Assembly (NCBI GenBank): GCA_017569285.1
Contig: CP069419.1
Location: 868,001-932,000 of the forward strand
Direction of reading: 5' to 3'
Length of the DNA stretch: 64,000 bases
Source of the DNA: Clostridiales bacterium
Lineage (GTDB): Bacteria; Bacillota; Clostridia; Christensenellales; Aristaeellaceae
Made by a program: the position numbers and the translations under genes. The notes under the pieces are model-generated. The model was not told the origin of the DNA, ran no database searches, and saw only the letters and a program-made list of their open reading frames with translations. Shown piece after piece: positions 48,654 through 56,303 of this stretch (position 1 is the first letter of the stretch; every line of letters starts with the position of its first letter).

Positions 48654-49580
48654 TTACTTCTGCATCGCGGCGATTTCAGCGGCCAGGTCATCCTTGCGCT
48701 TCTCGATGCCTTCGCCCCGTTCAAAGCGGGTGAAGCGGACGATGTCCAGCGCGGCGCCGGCTTCCTTGGCGATCTCCGCCATCAGGCCCTTGATGTTCTT
48801 GTCGCCGTCCTTGACGAAGGGCTGCTCAAGCAGGCAGACTTCCTTGTAGTACTTCTCGATCCGGCCTTCGACCATCCGGTCGACGATCTTCTCGGGCTTG
48901 CCTTCGTTCAGCGCCTGCGCCCGCAGGATCTCCTTTTCCTTCTCAAGCTTCTCAGTGTCCACTTCTTCACGGCGGACCGCTTCGGGCTTGGCAGCCGCGA
49001 TCTGCAGCGCCAGGTCATGCGCGAAGGTCTTCACAGCGTCATTCTTGCGGCCGGCTTCATCAGCGGAAACCTCAACCATAACGCCAACCTTGCCGCCCAG
49101 GTGGATGTAGGTGGAAACCACACCGGTGGTCTCATACCGGCTGAAACGGCGGACGCTGATCTTCTCGCCGATCGCGACGGTCGCGTCGCTGATCAGGTCG
49201 GAGATGGTCTTGCTGTTGTCATCCACGAAGGCCTGCGCCAGCAGGGCGTCCACGTCGGCGGGGTTCGCCAGCGCGACATGCTTCGCGACGTTGTTGGCGA
49301 AGCCGATGAAGTTATCGGTCTTGGCCACGAAGTCCGTTTCACAGTTCACCTCGACGATCGCGCCGATGGTGCCTTCTTCGTTCACATACTGGGCAACCAC
49401 GCCTTCAGCGGCAATGCGGCTGGCCTTCTTGGCGGCCTGGCTCAGTCCCTTTTCACGCAGCCACTCGATGGCCTTTTCCATATCGCCGTCGCTCTCGACC
49501 AGCGCTTTCTTGCAGTCCATCATGCCGGCGCTGGTGCGCTCGCGCAGTTCCTTAACCATGGCGGAAGTAATTGCTGCCAT
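48654..49580 (-). CDS. tsf: Elongation factor Ts
   Basis: 308-residue guanine-nucleotide exchange factor for EF-Tu. N-terminal UBA-like domain with [20 protein letters not shown], then the [10 protein letters not shown] core signature ([10 protein letters not shown]), and two core subdomains ending with [21 protein letters not shown]. It follows rpsB by 72 bases in the usual rpsB-tsf order. Ribosome site AAAGGAT before the ATG. Confidence 0.97.
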   Translation of the reverse strand: MAAITSAMVKELRERTSAGMMDCKKALVESDGDMEKAIEWLREKGLSQAAKKASRIAAEGVVAQYVNEEGTIGAIVEVNCETDFVAKTDNFIGFANNVAKHVALANPADVDALLAQAFVDDNSKTISDLISDATVAIGEKISVRRFSRYETTGVVSTYIHLGGKVGVMVEVSADEAGRKNDAVKTFAHDLALQIAAAKPEAVRREEVDTEKLEKEKEILRAQALNEGKPEKIVDRMVEGRIEKYYKEVCLLEQPFVKDGDKNIKGLMAEIAKEAGAALDIVRFTRFERGEGIEKRKDDLAAEIAAMQK

Positions 49581-49652
49581 TGTAAATCATCCTTTCGTTG
49601 TTAGCGTTTGCGCGGAAATCTGTTTCCGGATCAGCGGTCCGTACAGAATCCA

Positions 49653-50405
49653 TTAAGCCTCGGTGGCTTCTTCGGCCTTGGCTTCCTCAGCGGGAGCTTC
49701 GGCTTCTTCGGCTTCGTTCTGTTCACCCTGCTTGCCTTCGAGGACGGCGTCCGCCATCTTGCCGGCAATCAGTTTCACGGCGCGGATGGCATCATCGTTG
49801 CCGGGGATCACGTAGTCGATTTCATCGGGATCGCAGTTGGTATCAACGATACCCACGATCGGGATACCCAGGATGCGGGCTTCGGTCACGGCGATGTGCT
49901 CCTTGCGGGGGTCCACAACGAACAGGGCGCCGGGCAGCTTCTTCATCTCACGGATACCGCCCAGGTTGGTTTCCAGCTTTTCCCGCTCGTGGATCAGCTT
50001 GATAACTTCCTTCTTGGGCAGGACGTCGAACTGGCCGTTCTGTTCCATCTTGTCGATCTGGTTCAGCCGTTCGATCCGGGTGCGGATGGTCTTGAAGTTG
50101 GTCAGCATGCCGCCCAGCCAGCGGTTGTTGACATAGAACATGTTGCAGCGCTTCGCTTCGCTCTCGATGGATTCCTGCGCCTGCTTCTTGGTGCCGACAA
50201 ACAGGATGGTCTTGCCTTCCATCGCGATGTCGCGGACGAACGCGTAAGCTTCGTCAACCTTGCGGACGGTCTTCTGCAGGTCGATGATGTAGATGCCGTT
50301 GCGTTCGGTGAAGATGTACTGCGCCATCTTCGGGTTCCACCGGCGGGTCTGGTGACCAAAGTGCACGCCGGCTTCCAGGAGCTGTTTCATGGAAATGACT
50401 GCCAT
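49653..50405 (-). CDS. rpsB: 30S ribosomal protein S2
   Basis: 250 residues. Family blocks: [24 protein letters not shown], the [19 protein letters not shown] helix pair, [17 protein letters not shown], and [36 protein letters not shown]. The C terminus ends in an acidic Glu/Ala tail (residues about 225-250) longer than in E. coli, as seen in many Clostridia. A strong promoter and a structured leader precede it; tsf follows. Confidence 0.97.
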   Translation of the reverse strand: MAVISMKQLLEAGVHFGHQTRRWNPKMAQYIFTERNGIYIIDLQKTVRKVDEAYAFVRDIAMEGKTILFVGTKKQAQESIESEAKRCNMFYVNNRWLGGMLTNFKTIRTRIERLNQIDKMEQNGQFDVLPKKEVIKLIHEREKLETNLGGIREMKKLPGALFVVDPRKEHIAVTEARILGIPIVGIVDTNCDPDEIDYVIPGNDDAIRAVKLIAGKMADAVLEGKQGEQNEAEEAEAPAEEAKAEEATEA

Positions 50406-50431
50406 TAGGGGTTCCCTCCTTGTTATTTTCC

Positions 50432-50497
50432 ACCCTTTTCCCCGTTGCGGCTGGCCACCGCGTCATCGCGGCACAAGCAACCGCAGGGAAAAGGTGC
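50432..50497 (-). promoter_or_regulatory. Structured 5' leader of rpsB
   Basis: Minus strand outer stem CACCTTTTCCC/GGGAAAAGGGTG (one bulged base), inner GCGG/CCGC pairing and an apical CCGCG-ATGA-CGCGG hairpin. It fills most of the leader between the promoter and the ribosome site. A candidate for autogenous control by S2, by analogy with known rpsB leaders; not proven. Confidence 0.5.
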
Positions 50498-50509
50498 GTA
50501 ATCGGATGG

Positions 50510-50538
50510 ATTTTAGCATAGAACCCGACCAAAATCAA
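50510..50538 (-). promoter_or_regulatory. rpsB-tsf promoter
   Basis: Minus strand TTGATT (50533-50538), 17-base spacer, TAAAAT (50510-50515). Confidence 0.75.
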
Positions 50539-50588
50539 GGGTTTTCAGCTTTTTGAACGAAATTCCTGTCCGTTTTTTTCCGTACGGC

Positions 50589-50630
50589 AGAAAATCCCCT
50601 CTTCCCGCAGCGGGGAAAAGGGGATTTCTG
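50589..50630 (-). terminator. Terminator of the LacI-type regulator
   Basis: Minus strand stem AGAAATCCCC..., paired with ...GGGGATTTTCT around the CCCCGC-TGC-GGG core, with a few mismatches. The U tail is short. Confidence 0.7.
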
Positions 50631-50646
50631 TGGAATCGTGCAGGAA

Positions 50647-51642
50647 TCAGATCGTGGCCACTGTTTCGCCTTCGATCATCGTTCCTTCCACGGTAACCTG
50701 GTGGAACTGGTGTTCATCCGGGTTCTCAATCGCGTCCATCAGCATATTGATTGCCTCTTCCGCGATCTTCTGCACGTTCTGCCGGTAGGTTGCCAGCTTC
50801 GGCTGGATCAGCTGGCCGATATTGATACCGTCATAGCCGATCAGGCTGATATCGTCCGGAACGTGGATTCCTTCGCTCTCCAGCGCCAGCACGGCGCCCA
50901 GGCAGCTGTAATCGTCCGGGCAGAGAATGCAGGTCGGACGGTCTTCCATCTGCATCATCTTGTGAATGAGCTCCACGCAGTTTTCCGGATTGGCGAACAG
51001 GCCTTCCCGGACAAATCCTTCCTTCACCCGGATACCGAGTTCCGCGCATACCTTGTAGAAACCGGCCAGCCGTTCCCGGCTTACGGATCCGATTTCACCG
51101 TGGATCATGGCGATCCGGCGGTGTCCCTGTCCCCACGCGTAGCGGACAATCCGTTCCATGCTCGCCCGGTTGTCGCTGGATACGCAGTCGCAGCCTTCAT
51201 AGAAATGGTCGATGATTACCGACGGAATCGCGCTGGTGACCAGGCGGATGACGTTGGAGGAATCAAAATCCGCGGAGATCACCGCGACGCCGTCCAGGTT
51301 CCGGCGGCGGACGTGTTCAAAGTAATTGCCGCTCTTGTCGCCACGCCAGTCGCCGATCATCATCAGGTCATAACCCCGCATATCGGCCTGCCGGCGCAGC
51401 GCCTCCAGCACGGAACTGAAGTATTCATGCGTCATTACGTTTTCATACAGGACGCCGATCGTGTTGCTGCGGCTGGTTTTCAGCGTCCGGGCTGCAACGT
51501 TGGGATAGTATCCCATTTCCTTGGCAGTCCGGAGAATATAGGCGGTCCGTTCCCGGTTTTCATTGGTCAGGCCGTTCAGTGCGCGGGAAACTGTTGCAAC
51601 GGAGACCCCGCATACCTCCGCGATGTCCTTTAATCGAACCAT
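50647..51642 (-). CDS. LacI family transcriptional regulator
   Basis: 331 residues. Helix-turn-helix and hinge: MVRLKDIAEVCGVSVATVSRALNG, then GYYPNVAARTLKTSRSNTIGVLYE. The periplasmic-binding-protein-like sensor domain contains RRRNLDGVAVISADFDSS, IPSVIIDHFYEGCDCVSSDN, YAWGQGHRRIAMIHGEIGSVSRERLAGF, CPDDYSCLGAVLALESEGIHVPDDISLIGYDGI. It binds a sugar or related effector; which one is not readable, and no sugar-use genes lie next to it, so its targets may be elsewhere. A LacI-type operator overlaps the start of its own transcript. Confidence 0.92.
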   Translation of the reverse strand: MVRLKDIAEVCGVSVATVSRALNGLTNENRERTAYILRTAKEMGYYPNVAARTLKTSRSNTIGVLYENVMTHEYFSSVLEALRRQADMRGYDLMMIGDWRGDKSGNYFEHVRRRNLDGVAVISADFDSSNVIRLVTSAIPSVIIDHFYEGCDCVSSDNRASMERIVRYAWGQGHRRIAMIHGEIGSVSRERLAGFYKVCAELGIRVKEGFVREGLFANPENCVELIHKMMQMEDRPTCILCPDDYSCLGAVLALESEGIHVPDDISLIGYDGINIGQLIQPKLATYRQNVQKIAEEAINMLMDAIENPDEHQFHQVTVEGTMIEGETVATI

Positions 51643-51692
51643 CAGTCAAAACCCCTTTCCGGTCGTTATGAAATTGAAAACAGAACGTAACG

Positions 51693-51710
51693 AACGCAAT
51701 CGATTTCATT
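51693..51710 (-). promoter_or_regulatory. Probable LacI-type operator
   Basis: Dyad centred on CG at 51701-51702: AATCGATT is a perfect 8-base palindrome, with further matches outward (AACGCAATCGATTTCATT). It lies just downstream of the -10 box, where binding would block the promoter: autoregulation. Confidence 0.55.
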
Positions 51711-51713
51711 TGC

Positions 51714-51742
51714 AGTTTATCTCATTTTTTGCAATATGTCAA
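51714..51742 (-). promoter_or_regulatory. Promoter of the LacI-type regulator
   Basis: Minus strand TTGACA (51737-51742), 17-base spacer, TAAACT (51714-51719). Confidence 0.8.
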
Positions 51743-51797
51743 CAATGAATTTGAAAATCATGAAATTATTTTCGTTTTTGCATTTTATGTAACTGCC

Positions 51798-51840
51798 AAA
51801 AAATCAGGAAGGCCGGCGCGGCAATGCTGCTCCCGGCCTT
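51798..51840 (-). terminator. Terminator of the exported-protein gene
   Basis: Minus strand AAGGCCGG and CCGGCCTT pair around an imperfect inner stem; CCTGA then TTTTTT follows. Confidence 0.8.
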
Positions 51841-51865
51841 GTCCTGCATACATTTCAGGCGATTC

Positions 51866-52726
51866 TCACTTTCCGGCGAAGATAATATCATCCCGCAGGC
51901 GGTAAATCGTTGCGCCGCGTTTTTTCTTGCAAAAAGCGTCCGCCCACCATTCAATGGACTCCGATTCGTCAAACTGCACCTTTCCGTACCGTTCGCCGTT
52001 GATCTTCTTGCCCACCATATTGCTGTCCATCCAGCGGACGGTATCGGTGTCCGGATCGTAATCGGCGATCATGATGGCGCTGTGCGCGCCGTTTCCGTGG
52101 GAATATTCCGCCGTCATCTGGAAGAAATCCCCCCGTCGGACCTGGCGCATGAATTCCATGGCTTTTTCCATATTCTCATCCTTCGTCAGGCTCGTATCGT
52201 ACAGGAATTGTGCGGCGATCTCAAAGGGGTTTCCCTCGGAGGCCGGCACTTCCTTCCAGGCATATCCGTACGCGTACGGCCGGCACTCAGCCGACGGCAG
52301 GTTGTCCGGTATTTTCAGCTTTACGTCGGGGTATTCCGCCATGCGGTATCCGTCCCGGGTGGAGCGGAACAGGTATACCGTAAAGTTTTTGCAGATGTAG
52401 ATGTCTTCCTTATATTGGGCGCGCTGCAGCTTCCCCCGGGTCTTATCAAACTCTTTTTTCCCCCGCTCGATAATATCATCGATAAACGCGGTCCGGGCAG
52501 GGTTTTCCGCTTCCGGTTCCGCTTGCGCTTCCGGTTCCGCGGGTTCTTCTTCGTCGCTGAAAAGCTCCGAAAACCAGTCTTCATCCGTTGTGTCTTCCAG
52601 GATGATTTCCTCGATTTCAAGCTCCGTTTCATCCGCTCCGGCTGCGGCTGCTTTGGGTGCGGGCAGCAGGAACAGAACCGCCAGGATCAGTGCGGTAATG
52701 GAAACCCATCCGGGCTGCCGGTTCAT
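51866..52726 (-). CDS. Exported protein, possible papain-like (NlpC/P60 or CHAP-type) hydrolase
   Basis: 286 residues from the ATG at 52726, which follows GGAGGCG. Signal peptide MNRQPGWVSITALILAVLFLLPAPKAAAA, then an acidic segment of Glu/Asp repeats to about residue 75. The C-terminal domain has the order CKNFTVYLFRSTRDG (candidate nucleophile Cys at the start of a helix), GDFFQMTAEYSHGNGAHSAIMIADYDPD (candidate His) and WMDSNMVG (candidate polar third residue), a layout that fits papain-like peptidoglycan amidases. The match is by pattern only; motif spacing is unusual, so it is tentative. It could alternatively be a transglutaminase-like or a non-enzymatic domain. It stands alone with a terminator, next to a LacI regulator. 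Confidence 0.6.
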   Translation of the reverse strand: MNRQPGWVSITALILAVLFLLPAPKAAAAGADETELEIEEIILEDTTDEDWFSELFSDEEEPAEPEAQAEPEAENPARTAFIDDIIERGKKEFDKTRGKLQRAQYKEDIYICKNFTVYLFRSTRDGYRMAEYPDVKLKIPDNLPSAECRPYAYGYAWKEVPASEGNPFEIAAQFLYDTSLTKDENMEKAMEFMRQVRRGDFFQMTAEYSHGNGAHSAIMIADYDPDTDTVRWMDSNMVGKKINGERYGKVQFDESESIEWWADAFCKKKRGATIYRLRDDIIFAGK

Positions 52727-52857
52727 TCTGCTTCGCCTCCGTTTCAGTCGTTCATTGCTATTGTACTGCGGTTCTCCGGAAAATGGAACTGTTTTCATTG
52801 GGTTGATGTCTTTTTTCCGCCCTTTCCATTGAAATTGTATGCACAACGTCAAAAACA

Positions 52858-52866
52858 TGATATAAT
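52858..52866 (+). promoter_or_regulatory. Extended -10 promoter of the adenylation-ACP-AONS gene
   Basis: TGA directly before TATAAT (52861-52866) forms an extended -10. A possible -35, TTGTAT at 52835-52840, is 20 bases away, longer than ideal. The leader is about 100 bases. Confidence 0.6.
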
Positions 52867-52976
52867 AAACTGATGCGGATTTGCATCGGGGCGCATAATT
52901 GATTATATATACGCTATTATTTATGCTCCGGCCTTTCCGCAAAAACGCTCAATCCGAAATCCGAAAGGAGAGACCC

Positions 52977-55900
52977 ATGAGCAATAAGGATACCCTGACT
53001 GTCACTGCGCGGATCGCGGCTGACAAAACGTTTGCTGCACTCTTTGACACAATCCGGGAGCACGGCGATGCACCGGCCGCATACTGGCTGAAGGGCGAGG
53101 AGGAGCTCTCCATGACCTATGCGGAAATGTGCCGCCGGGCAGACGATTTCGCATCCTTCCTGGGTTCCCTGGCGCCGGACTCCGGCTGGATCGCCATCGC
53201 GGTGGATACCTGCCGTGACTGGCCCACCCTCTTCTGGGGTGTGCTCCGTTCCGGGCACAACGTGCTGCTGCTCGACTCTGCTGCGCCGGATGCGCAGATC
53301 CAGGGCCTGCTCGATGAAGCCGGGTGCAAGGTCATCATCTCCAAGAAACCCCGCGGCCTGGCCGGCAACGTCCGCCAGCTGGATTTCAAGGCGATCATGG
53401 ACGCGCCCCGCACCATCGGGTTTACCCCCGTCTGGGGCGAATACGTCGCCATGTGCACCAGCGGCACCACCGGCCGCAGCCGGATCTTCGCCTATTCCGG
53501 TGAAGCCGTCTGCGAACAGGCCCTCGCTTCCGTGGATATTTTCCGGCGGAACAGCCGTGTGATTCATGAGGAGAACCACGGCCGGAAAGCGCTGGCCTTC
53601 CTGCCGCTGCACCATGTGCTCGGCTTCATGGCCAACATCGTCCTGGTTCAGTCCCTGGGCGCAGCCAATGTGTTCCTGCCGGACCGCACGCCGAACTCCA
53701 TCCTCAATGTATGCCGTCACTTCCCGCCGAATCTGCTCATCGTTGTGCCGCTGGTGGGCAACAGCCTTGTCAAATCCATCGACAAGACCCTGAAAAAGGA
53801 AAAGCCTGCCCGCCGTGCGATGTTCAAGGTGCTGAACACGGTCTCCATGGGTCTCCAGCGCATCGCGCCGACTGCCGGCCTCAATCTTGCGCAGAAGAAG
53901 CTCTTCGCCCCGGTCAACAGCCGCCTGCTGGGTACCGAGGTGGACGCTGTCATTCTCGGCGGCAGCCACACCCCCATCGAAACCCTGCGTGCCCTGAACG
54001 CGCTGGGCTACTATACCATCAACGGCTTCGGCATGACTGAAACCGCCATTGACGGTTTTGAAACCTCCATGAGCCTGAAAAAGCGTCTCTGCGGTTCTGT
54101 CGGCCAGTCCCTCGGCGCTGCCGAGTACCGGATTGTCCCGCAGGAAGGTGCCTCGGACAACAGCGGTGAGCTGCAGATCCGCGGCGGGGTCATCCATTCC
54201 GGCCGGGTCGTAAAGGGTGAAATCCTCCCACCGGATACGCTGGAGGACGGCTGGTTCCCCACCGGGGACGTGGCCTCCATCGATGCTTCCGGCCGGGTCT
54301 ATATCCGTGGCCGCCTCAAGGACGTCATCATCAACGAGTCCGGCGAAAATGTCTATCCGGACGACCTGGAAGACGCCTTCTCCTCCCTTTCCGGTGTGGA
54401 ACAGTTCTGCGTCGTCGGATTCCGGCGCAACAAGCGGGATAACAACGAGGATGTTGTGCTTGTGCTGAACGTCGGCGAAAACTACACCGACAGTGCCTAC
54501 CTGAACACATTGGCCGGCAAAGTGGCCGCCGCCAATTCCCGCCTGCCGCTCTTTGCCCAGCTGGACCGCGTGCTTGTCACGCCCACGCCCCTGCCGATGG
54601 TGAACGGCATCAAGGTCCGCCGTCTTGAACTTAAGCGGATGTATGACGAGAAGGAACTCATCTACCGTGAGCTGGACCTCAGCTCCGCAAGCGTCGGTTC
54701 CGAAGTCGGCGCCGTCCGGAAGGATTCCACGGGAACCACGGCCGTCCGGGAGGATATCCGCCATAAGGTCCGCGCCATGTATGCCGAAGCGCTGGATATG
54801 CCGGAAAGTGAAATCAGCGATACCGCCAATTTCATTGAGGACCTCCAGGGCGACAGCCTGCAGGTGCTCAGCATTGCCCTGAAAGCCGAAGAGGAATGGG
54901 GCATCACGATCCCTGCTGAGGAATACGGCCAGTGCGCCACCGTGGACAGCATGTCCCGCGTGGTGGAGTCCCTGCTGAACGGTTCTGCCGCCAGCGACAA
55001 GCCGGCGGAACGCGTTCCGCTCCGGCCGATCACCCGCTTTGAGGATACGCCCGAATACCTGCATTTCCTGGAACGCCAGAAGGCGCTCGTCGGCAACGGC
55101 GACAATCCCTATTTCGTGGCGCATGAATCCCCGCTGCTGGATACCGGCATCGTGGATGGCAAGGAAATCCTCGAGTTCGGCAGCTACAACTACGTTGGAA
55201 TGTCCGGCCGGAAGGAAGTCAAGGATGCCGCGAAGGCCGCCATCGACAAATACGGCACCTCCGCCAGCGGCAGCCGCCTGCTGGCCGGTGAAAAGCAGGT
55301 CCACAAGGACCTTGAACGGGAAATCGCCGACTGGAAGCATACCGAGGACGCGATTGTCTGCGTCGGCGGCCACTCCACCAACGTCACCTTCGTTGGCAAC
55401 TTCTGCGGCAAGAATGACCTGATCCTGTATGATGCGCTGGCACACAACTCCATCGAGCAGGGCTGCAAGCTCAGCGATGCCACCGCGCGTCCCTTCCCGC
55501 ACAGCGATATTGCCGCCCTGGAAGCGATTCTGCGGAGCCAGCGTGCGTATTATGAGAAGGTCCTCATCGTCATTGAAGGCGCCTACAGCATGGACGGCGA
55601 CATTGCCCCCGTGCCGGACTTCGTCCGTGTGAAGAAGGAATACGGCTGCTTCCTCATGGTCGACGAAGCGCACAGCGCCTGCGTCATCGGCAAAACCGGC
55701 GGCGGTGTGGACGAATACTTCGGCCTCGACGGAAACGACATCGATATCAAATACGGCACCCTGTCCAAGGGCCTGGGCACCTGTGGCGGCTACCTGGCCG
55801 GCAAAAAGTGCCTGATTGATTACCTGCGGTACAACATGCCCGGCTTCGTCTTCAGCGTCGGTATCTCCCCGGCCCTGGCCGCCGGTTCCCTGGCTGCCAT

Positions 55901-56252
55901 CCGTACCCTCCGGACCCATCCGGAGATCATGGAGCACCTGCGCACCGCCATCAAGGCGTTCGCGGACAGTGCGCGCCGCCGCCACCTGGATATCTGCCTG
56001 GCCGGTGAAACCGCGGTCCTGCCCGTCCTGGTCGGCAAGGACGAGGATGCCTGGCTCCTGTCCAACGAACTGAAAAAGCGGGGCGTCAGTGTGCCCCCCG
56101 CCATGTATCCCGCCGTTCCCAAGGGCAAGGCCCGCCTGCGCTTCTGCGTCATCAGCGAGCATAAGCCCGAGCAGATCGAGCGCGCGCTGGATATCCTCGA
56201 ATCCACGGCCCGGGAGTTCGGCATCGAACTGCCCCGCCGCAACTACGACTGA
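52977..56252 (+). CDS. Trimodular adenylation (acyl-AMP ligase) - acyl carrier - alpha-oxoamine synthase fusion
   Basis: 1091 residues from ATG 52977 with GGAG upstream. Module 1, residues about 20-565: ANL-type adenylation enzyme with P-loop CTSGTTGRSRIF (161-166 is TSGTTG), GFGMTETAI (351-358), FPTGDVASID, RGRLKDVIINESGENVYP and catalytic Lys546 in PMVNGIK. Module 2, about 590-670: acyl carrier domain with phosphopantetheine Ser627 in LQGDSLQVLS. Module 3, about 690-1085: PLP-dependent alpha-oxoamine synthase (BioF/KBL/serine palmitoyltransferase family) with SYNYVGMSG, GTSASGSRLLAGE, DALAHNSIEQG, IEGAYSMDGDIAP, VDEAHSACVIG (His899) and PLP Lys931 in GTLSKGLG. All key residues are intact. 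Predicted: activate an acid, load its own carrier, then decarboxylative condensation with an amino acid, giving an alpha-amino ketone. Cytosolic, no neighbours in the pathway. Product unknown. Confidence 0.9.
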   Translation: MSNKDTLTVTARIAADKTFAALFDTIREHGDAPAAYWLKGEEELSMTYAEMCRRADDFASFLGSLAPDSGWIAIAVDTCRDWPTLFWGVLRSGHNVLLLDSAAPDAQIQGLLDEAGCKVIISKKPRGLAGNVRQLDFKAIMDAPRTIGFTPVWGEYVAMCTSGTTGRSRIFAYSGEAVCEQALASVDIFRRNSRVIHEENHGRKALAFLPLHHVLGFMANIVLVQSLGAANVFLPDRTPNSILNVCRHFPPNLLIVVPLVGNSLVKSIDKTLKKEKPARRAMFKVLNTVSMGLQRIAPTAGLNLAQKKLFAPVNSRLLGTEVDAVILGGSHTPIETLRALNALGYYTINGFGMTETAIDGFETSMSLKKRLCGSVGQSLGAAEYRIVPQEGASDNSGELQIRGGVIHSGRVVKGEILPPDTLEDGWFPTGDVASIDASGRVYIRGRLKDVIINESGENVYPDDLEDAFSSLSGVEQFCVVGFRRNKRDNNEDVVLVLNVGENYTDSAYLNTLAGKVAAANSRLPLFAQLDRVLVTPTPLPMVNGIKVRRLELKRMYDEKELIYRELDLSSASVGSEVGAVRKDSTGTTAVREDIRHKVRAMYAEALDMPESEISDTANFIEDLQGDSLQVLSIALKAEEEWGITIPAEEYGQCATVDSMSRVVESLLNGSAASDKPAERVPLRPITRFEDTPEYLHFLERQKALVGNGDNPYFVAHESPLLDTGIVDGKEILEFGSYNYVGMSGRKEVKDAAKAAIDKYGTSASGSRLLAGEKQVHKDLEREIADWKHTEDAIVCVGGHSTNVTFVGNFCGKNDLILYDALAHNSIEQGCKLSDATARPFPHSDIAALEAILRSQRAYYEKVLIVIEGAYSMDGDIAPVPDFVRVKKEYGCFLMVDEAHSACVIGKTGGGVDEYFGLDGNDIDIKYGTLSKGLGTCGGYLAGKKCLIDYLRYNMPGFVFSVGISPALAAGSLAAIRTLRTHPEIMEHLRTAIKAFADSARRRHLDICLAGETAVLPVLVGKDEDAWLLSNELKKRGVSVPPAMYPAVPKGKARLRFCVISEHKPEQIERALDILESTAREFGIELPRRNYD

Positions 56253-56266
56253 TATCCCGGTTATAC

Positions 56267-56303
56267 GAATGCCGGCAGGATTTCTTCCTGCCGGCATTCT
56301 TCT
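56267..56303 (+). terminator. Terminator of the fusion gene
   Basis: Perfect 14-base-pair stem GAATGCCGGCAGGA/TCCTGCCGGCATTC with loop TTTC, followed by a T-rich tail TTCTTTATTCTTC. Confidence 0.85.

Noticed and set aside
52917-56297. Minus-strand open frame of 1126 codons opposite the trimodular fusion gene
   Set aside because: Antisense shadow; the plus-strand protein has all expected motifs in order.
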